NCBI RefSeq assembly: GCF_963860125.1
Contig: NZ_CAWLFA010000001.1
Location: forward strand, 992,001-1,056,000
Length of the DNA stretch: 64,000 nt
Origin: Picosynechococcus sp. PCC 7002
GTDB lineage: Bacteria > Cyanobacteriota > Cyanobacteriia > Cyanobacteriales > MRBY01
Direction: 5' to 3'
Positions 43,205 through 52,128 of this stretch are shown one piece after another (position 1 is the first letter of the stretch; every line of letters begins with the position of its first letter). Made by a program: the position numbers and the translations under genes. Under the pieces are notes generated by a model. The model saw only the letters and a program-made list of their open reading frames with translations. It ran no database searches and had not been told where the DNA came from.

Positions 43205-44827
43205 GTGCCCAATCCTCCCCTGATCATTGTGCGCCACATCTTCCTGTTCGGACAAGCGGTTTCTTTGCCGGCCAATGCCTTTACCGGATTGGTGAATACT
43301 TTAATTTTGTTGCTGTTGGTGGCGACGGTCGTGGCACTGGTGACCCGCTGGCTCAGGATTCCCTACGTGATTGGTCTGGTGCTGGCAGGGTTGTTGATCC
43401 CCAAACAAATTCTCTCCGATGCCATTGGCTTGAATCCTGAGGTTATTCTCAATTTATTCTTGCCGATTCTAATTTTTGAGGCGGCGATCAATACTGATAT
43501 CAGTCGTTTGCGCAGCACCATTAAACCGATTGCCCTTTTAGCGGGGCCTGGGGTGCTTTTGGCGGCGACGATCACCGCTTTTTTCCTGAAGGTCAGTTTA
43601 GATTTAGCTTGGCTAACGGCCTGTGCGGTGGGCGTGATCCTCACGATTACAGATACGGTGTCGGTGATTGCGGCCTTTCGGACGGTGCCAGTACCGGGGC
43701 GACTGGCGACCATTGTGGAAGGGGAAAGTTTGTTTAACGATGGGATTGCCCTTGTTCTACTGAATATTGTGACCACCATTCATCTGCAAGGCTCGTTTAG
43801 CGTCGGGGAAGGGGTTGAACAAATTTTAATTGCCTTTGTGGGGGGTGGCTTGCTGGGCCTGGGTCTGGGTTATTTGTGCATTGGTCTGTTCCGGCAATTG
43901 GATGATCCCCTCAGTAATATTTTGTTGACGGTGGCGGTCTCCCTGGGCACCTTTCAAATTGGTCAGGCCCTAGGGGTTTCTAGTGCGATCGCCGTGTTGA
44001 TCGCGGGACTTTTGATCGGCAACGTGGCGCTGCGAGAATGTTCCGGTTCCGTGACGATTACGCTCCTGAATTTCTGGGAATATGCGGGATTTGGAGTGAA
44101 TACCTTCATTTTTTTGTTTGTGGGGATTGAGGTCGCCCCTTTATCGTTGTTACAGACAATTCCGGCGGCTTTACTGGCGGTGGTGGCCTATCAAGTGGGG
44201 CGAATTTGTTCGATTTATCCTCTGCTGTCGGTGCTGAAATTTTTTGACCGTCCCTTGCCCCTCCGCTGGCAGCACGTACTCATTTTCGGTAATGTCAAAG
44301 GCTCTTTATCCATGGCCCTCGCCCTCGGCTTGCCTTTAACCCTCCAGGGGCGATCGCAGGTGATTACCCTCGTGTTTAGTACCGTCCTAGTTTCCCTGAT
44401 TGGTCAAGGTTTGAGCTTGCCTTGGTTCGTGAAAAAGCTCCAACTCGCCAAGCCTTCCCCCGTCCGCCAACACCTCGAAAATTTGCAACTCAATCTAATC
44501 GCCGCCAAATCTGCCCAGGAAGAACTCAAGGAACTGTTGCAGAGTGGCAGTTTGCCGAAATTTCTCTACGAAGAACTCTTTGCCAGTTACCAAGCCCGCA
44601 TTGCCAACGCCGAGGAAGAGTTACGGGGACTTTATAATCAACGCCTCACCCAAAAGTTAAGCCAGTTTGAGAACCAAGCTTATTTAGAAGGCTTGCGCCA
44701 TCGCCTCTTTCTCGCGGAAAAAAGTGCCATTAACGAAGCAATTCTCAAGGGCTTAATTAGTGATGAGACGGCCCGGCCGTACTTACAGGAGTTAAACCAA
44801 AAAATTCTGGCCCTGCGAGATCCCTAG
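43205..44827 (+). CDS. CPA1-type Na+/H+ (cation/proton) antiporter
   Basis: The 540-residue protein has about 12 membrane helices (residues 20-410), with the helix carrying LFNDGIALVLLN that matches the ND ion-binding motif of CPA1 exchangers. Other features are GLVLAGLLIPKQIL, VILTITDTVSVIAAFRTVP and the long C-terminal cytoplasmic helical region (about residues 420-540). The start is a GTG at 43205; no better ATG exists. Its stop codon overlaps by four bases the stop of the convergent TrkA-like gene, which is likely a functional neighbour in ion homeostasis. Confidence 0.92.
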   Translation: MPNPPLIIVRHIFLFGQAVSLPANAFTGLVNTLILLLLVATVVALVTRWLRIPYVIGLVLAGLLIPKQILSDAIGLNPEVILNLFLPILIFEAAINTDISRLRSTIKPIALLAGPGVLLAATITAFFLKVSLDLAWLTACAVGVILTITDTVSVIAAFRTVPVPGRLATIVEGESLFNDGIALVLLNIVTTIHLQGSFSVGEGVEQILIAFVGGGLLGLGLGYLCIGLFRQLDDPLSNILLTVAVSLGTFQIGQALGVSSAIAVLIAGLLIGNVALRECSGSVTITLLNFWEYAGFGVNTFIFLFVGIEVAPLSLLQTIPAALLAVVAYQVGRICSIYPLLSVLKFFDRPLPLRWQHVLIFGNVKGSLSMALALGLPLTLQGRSQVITLVFSTVLVSLIGQGLSLPWFVKKLQLAKPSPVRQHLENLQLNLIAAKSAQEELKELLQSGSLPKFLYEELFASYQARIANAEEELRGLYNQRLTQKLSQFENQAYLEGLRHRLFLAEKSAINEAILKGLISDETARPYLQELNQKILALRDP

Positions 44828-45504
44828 GCAACACATAACCCCATAAAGTCCACTAATTGGTGTACCAGTTCTGGTTTGGTGACAGCTAGGATTGTCGAAC
44901 CGCTTTCTAGGAGTGTACTGCCGTTGGGGATTTGTAATTCTTCGTGGGGGTGCGCTTGGTAGCCAATCACCAATGTCCCGGCAGGAAACCGATGATCCTG
45001 GGCTAATTCCGCGACGCTCCGGCCAACAATGGCGCAATTTTCAGGAATCGAGAGCTTTAAAACTTCGATTTGACCCTGCTCAAAATGCATCATCGCATCG
45101 ACTTCGGGATATTCGATGGCATTGACCACGCGATTGAGGGCCAGTTCTGTGGTGCTGATAATGTGGGTTGCCCCCGCGAGTTTGTAGGGCTCGATAAAGT
45201 CGCGATCGCGCATCCGGACAATGATTTGCGGGACACCATAGTGTTTGCAGAGAGTTACCAAGGCCAGATTGAGAGCATCGTCTCGGAGCGTGGCAATGAC
45301 GGCGTTGGCTTTGCGGATGCCAGCTTCGATGAGGACACTGGTTTTAACGGCACTTCCTTCAAAGGCCATGACACCAATTTTTTCGCGGGCATCCTGACAG
45401 GCGGCGGCATCGGTATCAATGATCGCCACGGTGTGGTTCATCCGCTGGAGGGTTTTGGCGAGATCTCGTCCCATCATCCCGGCACCACCGATTAAAACGT
45501 ACAT
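44824..45504 (-). CDS. TrkA family potassium uptake regulator
   Basis: The 226-residue protein has an N-terminal RCK/TrkA-N Rossmann domain (MYVLIGGAGMMGRDLAKTL, then VAIIDTDAAACQDAREK) that binds NAD(H), and a C-terminal TrkA-C domain (LSIPENCAIVGRSVAELAQD). Such proteins gate K+ transporters of the Trk/Ktr type. The frame extends to 45621, but ATG 45504, preceded by AAGGAG, is the natural start. No transporter subunit is adjacent. It is convergent with the antiporter, sharing a four-base stop overlap. Confidence 0.9.
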   Translation of the reverse strand: MYVLIGGAGMMGRDLAKTLQRMNHTVAIIDTDAAACQDAREKIGVMAFEGSAVKTSVLIEAGIRKANAVIATLRDDALNLALVTLCKHYGVPQIIVRMRDRDFIEPYKLAGATHIISTTELALNRVVNAIEYPEVDAMMHFEQGQIEVLKLSIPENCAIVGRSVAELAQDHRFPAGTLVIGYQAHPHEELQIPNGSTLLESGSTILAVTKPELVHQLVDFMGLCVA

Positions 45505-45553
45505 GGGGTTTCTCCTTGGTAACTGGAAAAAAGGCGATCGCCTTTTGCCTTGA

Positions 45554-46999
45554 TCATGAAGAGTTCTGACAGCGATCGCAATGGCCACAGCGGAAGTCTT
45601 TGGCCTGGTCATGGAAACCAAAACTGTCGATTAAAAATTGCCAGCGGCAGGTTTTTTGTCGCCAAAAGGTTTGTAGCTGGCGAACGGCGTGGATTTGTTG
45701 CTGTCTCAGAATCGTGAAGGCTTTCGGATCTAAGGTTGGCTGACGTTCGTAGGTAAACGGATCCCGCCAGCGGAGTTGCCCGGTGCTGTGTAAAATCCCT
45801 AGGCTTAATTCTGCCTGGTGATCGAGTTCTAAAATGCTGCCCTGGAGAGGTAGGGTCTGGGCCAATTTTGCGGCGTGGCGGATCTGCTTTTGGAGATTTT
45901 GTTGAAAAAAGCGCGTGCGATTTTTATCCTCCGGGTTTAAAAGGCCCGTGGGTTCACTGACCAAACTTAGGGCTGTGCTTTTTTTACCGTCGCGGCCGGC
46001 ACGACCAATTTCCTGGAGATACTCCGCCAGCAGACTAGGGGGATGGTAGTGAAGAATCCAGCGCACATCAGCTTTATCAATACCCATCCCAAAGGCGTTA
46101 GTACAAACGACAAATTGCAAGCGCCCCGTTTGCCAATCTTTTTCCTGTTGGCGGCGATCGCCTGGACTAAGACCCGCATGGTAGGCCGCTGTCTGATAAT
46201 TTTGTTGCCCCAGGGTCATGGCTAGGGTTTCCGCCTCCCGCCGCGACCGGACGTAAATCAACCCCGACGCCTTGGCATTGGTTTGTAGCAATCGGTGCAA
46301 CTGGTCTCGTTTGCCCTTGGGACTCCAAACGGTGCGGCTCGCTAACTGTAAATTGGGGCGATAGGGACTCTGGACAAATTTTTTGGGACTCTTGAGCTGG
46401 AGGGTTTGGCTGATACTCTTCTGGGCTTGGGGATCAGCGGTGGCGGTAAAGGCGGCGATCGCCATTTTTGTGCCTTTGGGTTTGTGGCGCAGTAAGGCGG
46501 GACGGACAGCCCCTAAGCGGCGATAGGCCGGACGAAAGGTATCTCCCCACTGCACCAGACAATGGGCTTCATCGAGGATTAAAGCATTCACCTTGAGCTG
46601 GGGTTGAATCAAAATTTCCCAAACCGGGGGACTTAAAAGAGTTTCTGGCGATAGATAAAGCAAGCGCAACTGATTTTTTGCTACTGCCTGCAAGGTTTGC
46701 CGCCGCTCTAATTTGGACAACTGACTGTGGAGGAGTCGGGCCGAGAGTCGTTTTTCCTGGAGAGCTTGCACCTGATTTTCCATGAGGGCCACCAGGGGAG
46801 AAACCACTAGAGTCAGGCCCGTTTGTAGAATTGCTGGCAGTTGAAAACAAATGGATTTGCCGCCGCCGGTGGGCATGATAATGAGAGCATCCTGTCCGGC
46901 GAGTAAACTGCGAACAATTTGATCCTGGGGCGGCCGAAAATCGTCATAGCCCCAAATTTGCTGGAAAGTGTGCTGCACCTGCGCCCAAGTCTGTGTCAT
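45554..46999 (-). CDS. recQ: RecQ family ATP-dependent DNA helicase
   Basis: The 481-residue helicase unwinds DNA 3'-5' in recombination repair. Motifs are I MPTGGGKSICFQLPA, II ILDEAHCLVQWG, III AFTATADPQ, V CTNAFGMGIDKADVRW and VI QEIGRAGRDG. A C-terminal CGHCDRC provides two or three zinc-binding cysteines. The protein ends there, so the HRDC domain found in E. coli RecQ is missing, as in many cyanobacterial short RecQ proteins. It is divergent from purU. Confidence 0.93.
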   Translation of the reverse strand: MTQTWAQVQHTFQQIWGYDDFRPPQDQIVRSLLAGQDALIIMPTGGGKSICFQLPAILQTGLTLVVSPLVALMENQVQALQEKRLSARLLHSQLSKLERRQTLQAVAKNQLRLLYLSPETLLSPPVWEILIQPQLKVNALILDEAHCLVQWGDTFRPAYRRLGAVRPALLRHKPKGTKMAIAAFTATADPQAQKSISQTLQLKSPKKFVQSPYRPNLQLASRTVWSPKGKRDQLHRLLQTNAKASGLIYVRSRREAETLAMTLGQQNYQTAAYHAGLSPGDRRQQEKDWQTGRLQFVVCTNAFGMGIDKADVRWILHYHPPSLLAEYLQEIGRAGRDGKKSTALSLVSEPTGLLNPEDKNRTRFFQQNLQKQIRHAAKLAQTLPLQGSILELDHQAELSLGILHSTGQLRWRDPFTYERQPTLDPKAFTILRQQQIHAVRQLQTFWRQKTCRWQFLIDSFGFHDQAKDFRCGHCDRCQNSS

Positions 47000-47091
47000 T
47001 TTCCCGTGAGATTCTCGCTACACCGTTTATTTTCAAGGCGAAACCCGTACAATAGTGGAGTTTTGCGAACCTTTAAGAATCTACAAAAGCA

Positions 47092-47940
47092 ATGCCCACT
47101 GCTACTCTGCTAGTGTCCTGTCCGGATCAACAAGGTCTGGTTGCGAAAATTGCCAACTTTATCTACGCCAATGGCGGCAATATTATCCACGCCGATCAAC
47201 ATACGGATCTCAGTGCTGGTTTATTTCTAACGCGCATCGAGTGGGAGCTAGACGGATTCAACCTGCCACGGGAAGTGATTGAACCCGCTTTTGGGGCGAT
47301 CGCCAAACCGTTGGGGGCGACCTACAGCTTACATTTTTCTGATCAGGTTCCCCGGCTGGCCATTTGGGTCACCAAACAGGATCACTGTTTGCTGGATCTG
47401 CTCTGGCGACAACAGGCAAAAGAACTCAAAGCAGAGATTCCCCTAATCATCAGCAATCACCAGGAACTAGAGGCGATCGCCCAGCAATTTAAGATTGATT
47501 TTCACCACATTCCGATCACCAAAGCCACAAAAGCAGAACAAGAAGCAAAACAATTGGCCCTGTTGCAAGAATACAACATCGATCTGGTGATCCTCGCCAA
47601 ATATATGCAGGTGCTTAGTCCAGATTTTCTTGGCAAGTTTAACCAGGTGATCAATATCCACCATTCCTTTTTACCAGCCTTTGCAGGGGCGAAACCCTAC
47701 CACCGCGCCTACGACCGGGGTGTAAAAATCATTGGTGCCACGGCCCACTACGTCACCCAGGATCTCGACGAAGGGCCGATTATCGAACAGGATGTGGTGC
47801 GGGTCAGCCACCGGGATGACGTGAAAGATCTAATTCGCAAAGGCAAAGATTTAGAACGTATCGTTTTATCCCGCGCCGTCCGCCTCCACCTGCAACATCG
47901 CGTTTTAGTTTACGGCAACCGCACCGCCGTCTTCGCCTAA
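47092..47940 (+). CDS. purU: Formyltetrahydrofolate deformylase
   Basis: The 282-residue protein has an N-terminal ACT domain (ATLLVSCPDQQGLVAKIANF) and a C-terminal formyltransferase-like domain (VINIHHSFLPAFAGAKPYHRAYDRG, then TAHYVTQDLDEGPIIEQD), as in PurU. It hydrolyses 10-formyl-THF to formate and THF, which balances one-carbon pools. Length is typical. A cluster of short palindromic repeats follows, and convergent tsaD begins on the other strand. Confidence 0.95.
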   Translation: MPTATLLVSCPDQQGLVAKIANFIYANGGNIIHADQHTDLSAGLFLTRIEWELDGFNLPREVIEPAFGAIAKPLGATYSLHFSDQVPRLAIWVTKQDHCLLDLLWRQQAKELKAEIPLIISNHQELEAIAQQFKIDFHHIPITKATKAEQEAKQLALLQEYNIDLVILAKYMQVLSPDFLGKFNQVINIHHSFLPAFAGAKPYHRAYDRGVKIIGATAHYVTQDLDEGPIIEQDVVRVSHRDDVKDLIRKGKDLERIVLSRAVRLHLQHRVLVYGNRTAVFA

Positions 47941-47943
47941 AAT

Positions 47944-48047
47944 CCTCCCTTGAGGGAGGTGGCCGATAGGCCAGAGGGTGTATGTCCCTTAAGGGAGGTG
48001 GCGCAGCTTAAGATTTCCCCTTGAGGGGAACTAAAGGGGTGTATAGG
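47944..48047. repeat. Array of short hairpin repeats spanning the purU-tsaD junction
   Basis: Three related units are seen: CCTCCCTTGAGGGAGGTGG with tail AGGCCAGAGGGTGTATG (47944-47984); TCCCTTAAGGGAGGTGGCGC (47985-48004); and CCCCTTGAGGGGAACTAAAG then GGGTGTATAGGG (48017-48047). Each begins with an inverted repeat (CCCTTgAGGG type). The third lies inside the 3' end of tsaD and the second abuts its stop codon. They may end both convergent transcripts. Confidence 0.7.
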
Positions 48048-49075
48048 GTTTGCACCTGGGTAATCGGTAACCGGGAGGCCACGGGCAAATCTAGCCGGGA
48101 GCGATCGCCTTTCTGGAAATGTTCCGCCGCCGCACAGGCAATCATCGCCGCATTATCCGTACAGAACTTGAGGGGCGGGAAATAAACCTGAATCCCTGCT
48201 TCCGCTGCCGCTGCAGTCAAAATCTGCCGTAAACCACTGTTTGCTGCCACACCACCACCGACCACAATGGTTTGCAGTTGGCGATCGCCCGCACACCGTA
48301 CTGCCCGTTTCGTCAAAGCCTGGGCAACGGTGTATTGAAAACTGGCCGCAATATCTGCTACAGGCACGGCTTTCCCCTGGGTTTCAAATTGCTGCACCAA
48401 ACGCAGCACCGCCGTTTTTAGACCACTAAAACTGCAATCGTAGGGATGGTAACCCCCGCCAGGTAAGGAAATTCTCCCCTCTGGCAACTTAAAGGCCTGG
48501 GGATCACCTGTTTTGGCCAGGCGATCAATCACTGGCCCCCCCGGATAACCCACCCTCAACAGCCGCGCCACCTTATCAAAGGCTTCTCCAGCCGCATCAT
48601 CACGGGTTTCCCCCAACAGTTTATATTCCCCACAACCGCGCACCTCAATGAAGCTCGTGTGCCCCCCAGAAACTAAGAGGCAGAGAAAGGGCGGTTCTAG
48701 CTCCGGTTGGCTGAGATAGCTGGCATAAATGTGTCCCTCTAGGTGATGAACGCCAATAAAAGGCTTGTTATGAATCATCGCTAGAGTTTTTCCGGCGGCC
48801 GCTCCCAACAACAAAGCCCCCACTAAGCCCGGCGCACAGGTCGTGGCGATCGCCTCAATTTCAGACCAGCTCAACCCCGACTGCTCAAAGGCCGTGTCAA
48901 TACAAGCATTGATACTTTCTAAATGGTGCCGCGATGCCACCTCTGGCACAACGCCGCCAAATTCCCGATGAATGTCGATTTGTGAAGCAACCACATTGCC
49001 AAGAACTTTACGATTATTAACAATTGCAACGGCAGTTTCATCACAACTTGTTTCGATTGCTAAAACAATGCTCAT
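48008..49075 (-). CDS. tsaD: tRNA N6-threonylcarbamoyladenosine transferase TsaD
   Basis: The 355-residue protein transfers the threonylcarbamoyl group to A37 of ANN-decoding tRNAs, with TsaB and TsaE (not here). Motifs are VLAIETSCDETAVAIV at the N-terminus, HHLEGHIYASYL with the metal-binding HxxxH, LCLLVSGGHT, and VVGGGVAANSGLRQIL in the ASKHA fold. The C-terminal residues LYTPLVPLKGKS are encoded by a copy of a short dispersed repeat, so this end may differ between strains. Confidence 0.95.
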   Translation of the reverse strand: MSIVLAIETSCDETAVAIVNNRKVLGNVVASQIDIHREFGGVVPEVASRHHLESINACIDTAFEQSGLSWSEIEAIATTCAPGLVGALLLGAAAGKTLAMIHNKPFIGVHHLEGHIYASYLSQPELEPPFLCLLVSGGHTSFIEVRGCGEYKLLGETRDDAAGEAFDKVARLLRVGYPGGPVIDRLAKTGDPQAFKLPEGRISLPGGGYHPYDCSFSGLKTAVLRLVQQFETQGKAVPVADIAASFQYTVAQALTKRAVRCAGDRQLQTIVVGGGVAANSGLRQILTAAAAEAGIQVYFPPLKFCTDNAAMIACAAAEHFQKGDRSRLDLPVASRLPITQVQTLYTPLVPLKGKS

Positions 49076-49183
49076 ATATCGGTATAACTTAGATTTAAGT
49101 TAACAACTTTAACCTTTTTTGCCTTTACTCGATACGCTGGTCACAGTAATATTGCTTCCAAAGTACAAATGGATTGGCGTATC

Positions 49184-49218
49184 TTTTGTACAAAAAACTT
49201 AATTATTTTGTAACAAAA
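49184..49218 (+). promoter_or_regulatory. Two near-palindromes upstream of psaF, possible regulatory sites
   Basis: TTTTGTACAAAA (49184-49195) and TTTTGTAACAAAA (49206-49218) lie 12 to 50 bases before the psaF ATG, and AAGTACAAAT occurs at 49161. The second, read on the minus strand, contains GTTACAAA, which fits one half of the RpaB HLR1 site; a full tandem HLR1 is not present. Role is inferred only from position. Confidence 0.35.
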
Positions 49219-49230
49219 GGAAACAAACTT

Positions 49231-49740
49231 ATGCAACGTTTCGTAGCTGTTGTTTGCGCCTTTGCTCTCTCTTTAACTTTGTGGCTGGGTTTTGCTTCCC
49301 CCGTGAAAGCAGATTCTTTGTCTCACTTAACCCCCTGTAGTGAGTCCGCCGCTTATAAACAAAGAGCAAAGAACTTCCGCAACACCACCGCAGACCCGAA
49401 CTCCGGTCAAAACCGTGCCGCTGCTTACTCTGAAGCCCTCTGTGGCCCCGAAGGTTTGCCCCACCTTATCGTGGACGGCCGTCTTGATCATGCCGGTGAA
49501 TTTTTAATTCCAAGTCTTCTCTTTCTCTACATTGCTGGTTGGATCGGCTGGGCTGGTCGCGCTTATCTGATCGCAGTCCGTGATGAAAAAGATGCGGCAA
49601 TGCAAGAAGTCATCATCAATGTCCCCCGGGCGTTTAGTTTGATGTTGGCTGGTTTTGCTTGGCCTTTGGCTGCTCTGAAAGAATTTACTTCCGGTGAGCT
49701 AGTCGTGAAGGATGCGGATGTCCCCATCTCTCCTCGCTAG
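49231..49740 (+). CDS. psaF: Photosystem I subunit III (PsaF)
   Basis: The 169-residue precursor has a signal peptide (FVAVVCAFALSLTLWLGF, cleaved after PVKA), then the lumenal DSLSHLTPCSESAAYKQRA segment, typical of PsaF, where conserved Cys residues form a disulfide. The transmembrane region is FLIPSLLFLYIAGWIGWAGR. PsaF is a peripheral membrane subunit that lies next to PsaJ; in algae and plants it binds plastocyanin, whereas the cyanobacterial protein has little role in donor docking. The upstream TTG 49174 is less likely than ATG 49231. psaJ follows. Confidence 0.96.
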   Translation: MQRFVAVVCAFALSLTLWLGFASPVKADSLSHLTPCSESAAYKQRAKNFRNTTADPNSGQNRAAAYSEALCGPEGLPHLIVDGRLDHAGEFLIPSLLFLYIAGWIGWAGRAYLIAVRDEKDAAMQEVIINVPRAFSLMLAGFAWPLAALKEFTSGELVVKDADVPISPR

Positions 49741-49783
49741 GTTTTCATTTTTAAGTATTTATCATTCTTTTTGGAGTAAATAA

Positions 49784-49897
49784 ATGGATAAGTTCTTATC
49801 TTCTGCGCCGGTGTTGTTGACCGCAATGATGGTTTTTACGGCCGGACTATTAATTGAGTTCAACCGTTTCTTCCCTGATCTTTTATTCCACCCGTAG
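49784..49897 (+). CDS. psaJ: Photosystem I subunit IX (PsaJ)
   Basis: The 37-residue single-span protein starts MDKFLSSAPVLLTAMMVFTA and ends EFNRFFPDLLFHP, the typical PsaJ sequence. It contacts PsaF and ligates a chlorophyll. GGAG lies eight bases ahead of the ATG. Its position 43 bases after psaF reproduces the standard psaF-psaJ operon, which ends at the terminator at about 49950. Confidence 0.96.
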   Translation: MDKFLSSAPVLLTAMMVFTAGLLIEFNRFFPDLLFHP

Positions 49898-49949
49898 GTT
49901 CAAATAAAACATCACTGGGATTTTGGTTTTAATAATCTAATAAAACAAC

Positions 49950-49978
49950 AGCACTGGGAATAGTCTCAGTGCTTTTTT
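49950..49978 (+). terminator. Terminator of psaFJ
   Basis: AGCACTG (49950-49956) pairs with CAGTGCT (49967-49973) over a ten-base loop and is followed by TTTTTT. It is 53 bases after the psaJ stop. Confidence 0.8.
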
Positions 49979-50256
49979 AATTGGTTCGACTTGATTTTTT
50001 TTGACTTTGTAGCGGCAGAAAGGCAATCAAGGAAATTGACCCGAATCGAATTAGAAGAAAGCCGTCATTTTGGCTACTTTGTGAAAATATGATGCTCGTA
50101 AATAAAGACTTAAAAAACTGGAAAATCATCGATAATTTTAACTATGAAATGAAGAGTTTCCAAGTAAATCAGGCCGGATAAATTAATCAAAAGTACAGAA
50201 AATCTTCTCCCTATTTTCAAGGAGAAACTTTATCTGTTGAGCACTAATTTTAAAGT
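49979..50256. other. Intergenic stretch between psaFJ terminator and plsY
   Basis: No gene was recognised. Near 50208-50229 there is a short inverted repeat (TTCTCC...GGAGAA) that, on the minus strand, is followed by GATTTTCT and may be a weak terminator for plsY. The rest is AT-rich with no repeat or RNA feature that I can identify. Confidence 0.5.
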
Positions 50257-50904
50257 TTAGTTTGTTGCCTTTGCGCCAATTTTAGGTTCGGTACCAGCGA
50301 TGATTCTTTGGATATTACTGCGATGGCGCACAATGACATAAATACCAGCGATCGCCCCAAAGAGAATGTAGGGGAGGGGCTGCTGTAAAACAATCATCAA
50401 AAGCATCACGGCGATCGCCCCACTGATTGAACTCAGGGAAACGATTTGGGTTAAAGTAATTGCCGCTGCAAAGGTGACGATGGTGCCCAGGGCCACCCAA
50501 GGAGCCATAATCAAAAGGACGCCGATGCTGGTAGCAACGGATTTGCCGCCGTTAAAGCCGATGAAAATCGATTTGCTGTGGCCCAAGACAGCGGCGATCG
50601 CCACGGCCATGGTGAGCCAGTATTGGTCATAGTTGGCAGGAAAAGCGATCCATTCGGGGTGGGTATAAAGCAGCTTAAAAAATAAGATCGCCGCAACGCC
50701 CTTGAGCGCATCGAAGAGCAACACCGTGATCCCCGCTTTTTTACCGAGGGTTCTGAGGACGTTGGTCGCCCCTGTGGAACGGGAACCATAATCGCGGATA
50801 TCAATTCCCTTGAGCCACTTGCCAGCTAGGTAGCCCGTGGGAATAGCGCCCAATAAATAGGCTACTCCGATGCAAAAGGGGGCGATCGCCAACGAAAGAT
50901 TCAT
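50257..50904 (-). CDS. plsY: Glycerol-3-phosphate acyltransferase PlsY
   Basis: The 215-residue membrane protein transfers acyl groups from acyl-phosphate to glycerol-3-phosphate, the first step of phospholipid and galactolipid synthesis. It has about five membrane helices and the PlsY loops: AIPTGYLAGKW, DIRDYGSRSTGATNVLRTLGKK (quoted in part; residues about 35-55), FGFNGGKSVAT-like IGFNGGKSVATSIGV, and RHRSNIQRI at the C-terminus. It lies in the same direction as, and close to, the DUF3086 and DUF3119 genes, probably one operon. Confidence 0.94.
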   Translation of the reverse strand: MNLSLAIAPFCIGVAYLLGAIPTGYLAGKWLKGIDIRDYGSRSTGATNVLRTLGKKAGITVLLFDALKGVAAILFFKLLYTHPEWIAFPANYDQYWLTMAVAIAAVLGHSKSIFIGFNGGKSVATSIGVLLIMAPWVALGTIVTFAAAITLTQIVSLSSISGAIAVMLLMIVLQQPLPYILFGAIAGIYVIVRHRSNIQRIIAGTEPKIGAKATN

Positions 50905-50941
50905 AACCCATTACTCCGATGCAGAAAACACGTGCGAAAAC

Positions 50942-52066
50942 TTAGAAAAAGTAAGAAGAATCGGACTGGGGTTCCGGCGCAAATGCAAGCCACAACGGGT
51001 ATTGCAGCAACGACAGATTAATATTGTCCTCAGCCTCATCAATAATGATTAGCGGTAGTCTATCATCTTCTACGAGTCGATCCGCCTTTTGGACGAGGGC
51101 ATCGGGACTTTCAAATAAAATGACCCCAGAGTTTGGCCCGAAGTCACTGCGGGAGATGCCTAAACAGTCCTGTAAGCCCCGCCGCCATTCGCCGAGTCGT
51201 TCTGGGGTATTAGCCAAAATCAAGGCCCGGAGGCGATCGCCATAGAGACTGTAGAGCACCGATAAACTGGCCGAAGCCACAAGAATATTTTGCAGACGGC
51301 TACCCATGCTTCGGATCGCGCCCCGTCCGCCTTGGTCAAAGAACCATTTCTTCACCCGTTCGCTATGGATCGGCTCAAAGGTGCGACGCAGTTGCCAAGG
51401 GGGGCCATAGTAGTCCGGCGACATCCGGTATTGATCCAGCATTTCCTGGATTCGACGCGCCTTAGCTGCAAAACTTTGCTCCGAAAACTGGGGTGGAGTT
51501 AATTTTTGAGGAGGAGGCTCCGGGGTTGGTACTGGTGACGGTGCCGCAGACCAATCTTGATCAAAGCTGGGTAAGTCTAACTGCTCGGCGGCGATCGCCA
51601 AATCCTGCAAGCTCCCGATGAGATAGTCCTTAAACCCTTGCACCCGCACGGCAATTTCTTGGGACGTACCCGCAAAGGTGGTGCGCATTTCCTCACGGAT
51701 TTTGTCCCGGCGTCGCTCCAATTGGGCAACAGATTTTTGCAGGCTTGCCTGTCTGTCTTCGAGGGTTTGGAGTCCTGTGGCCATCAACCGTTCCAGTTGA
51801 ACTTGGAGATCTCCCGTTTCCGTTTGTAAAAGAGCCTCTTTTTCTGCCTTAAGTTCGGCAATCTCTGCCAGAAGCGCTGCTTTCTCTGCCTGTAATTTTT
51901 CTAAGTCCGTGCTGTCTGTCGTGGTCTCTGGGGTCTGGTCAGGCGCAGGAGTTGAAGCACTGGCATCAGGCTCGGTACCACTCGCTTCAGAGGGCAAATT
52001 TAATGGTTCTTTGGGAGTGGGTTGCAGATCTAATTTGGGTCGGTCTTGTTGGGGGTCTGAACTCAT
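50942..52066 (-). CDS. DUF3086 protein
   Basis: The 374-residue protein has a disordered acidic N-terminus, a long coiled coil (about residues 55-140: ADLEKLQAEKAALLAEIAEL-like heptads), and a C-terminal folded domain (YYGPPWQLRRTFEP ... GGRGAIRSMGSRLQN ... DFGPNSGVILFESPDALVQ) that I recognise as DUF3086. Function is unknown; it is restricted largely to cyanobacteria. The neighbours DUF3119 and plsY suggest a membrane-related role, which is inference. Confidence 0.85.
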   Translation of the reverse strand: MSSDPQQDRPKLDLQPTPKEPLNLPSEASGTEPDASASTPAPDQTPETTTDSTDLEKLQAEKAALLAEIAELKAEKEALLQTETGDLQVQLERLMATGLQTLEDRQASLQKSVAQLERRRDKIREEMRTTFAGTSQEIAVRVQGFKDYLIGSLQDLAIAAEQLDLPSFDQDWSAAPSPVPTPEPPPQKLTPPQFSEQSFAAKARRIQEMLDQYRMSPDYYGPPWQLRRTFEPIHSERVKKWFFDQGGRGAIRSMGSRLQNILVASASLSVLYSLYGDRLRALILANTPERLGEWRRGLQDCLGISRSDFGPNSGVILFESPDALVQKADRLVEDDRLPLIIIDEAEDNINLSLLQYPLWLAFAPEPQSDSSYFF

Positions 52067-52128
52067 AAAAGTTTGTCCTTAGGGGCAACGGGTGACAACG
52101 CAGGGGAAAGCGTCATTAATGAAGGGTG

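Noticed and set aside
45505..45621. 39-residue N-terminal extension of the TrkA-like protein
   Set aside because: The family starts at MYVLIGGAG and a good ribosome site lies just before it; the extension overlaps the 3' end of recQ.
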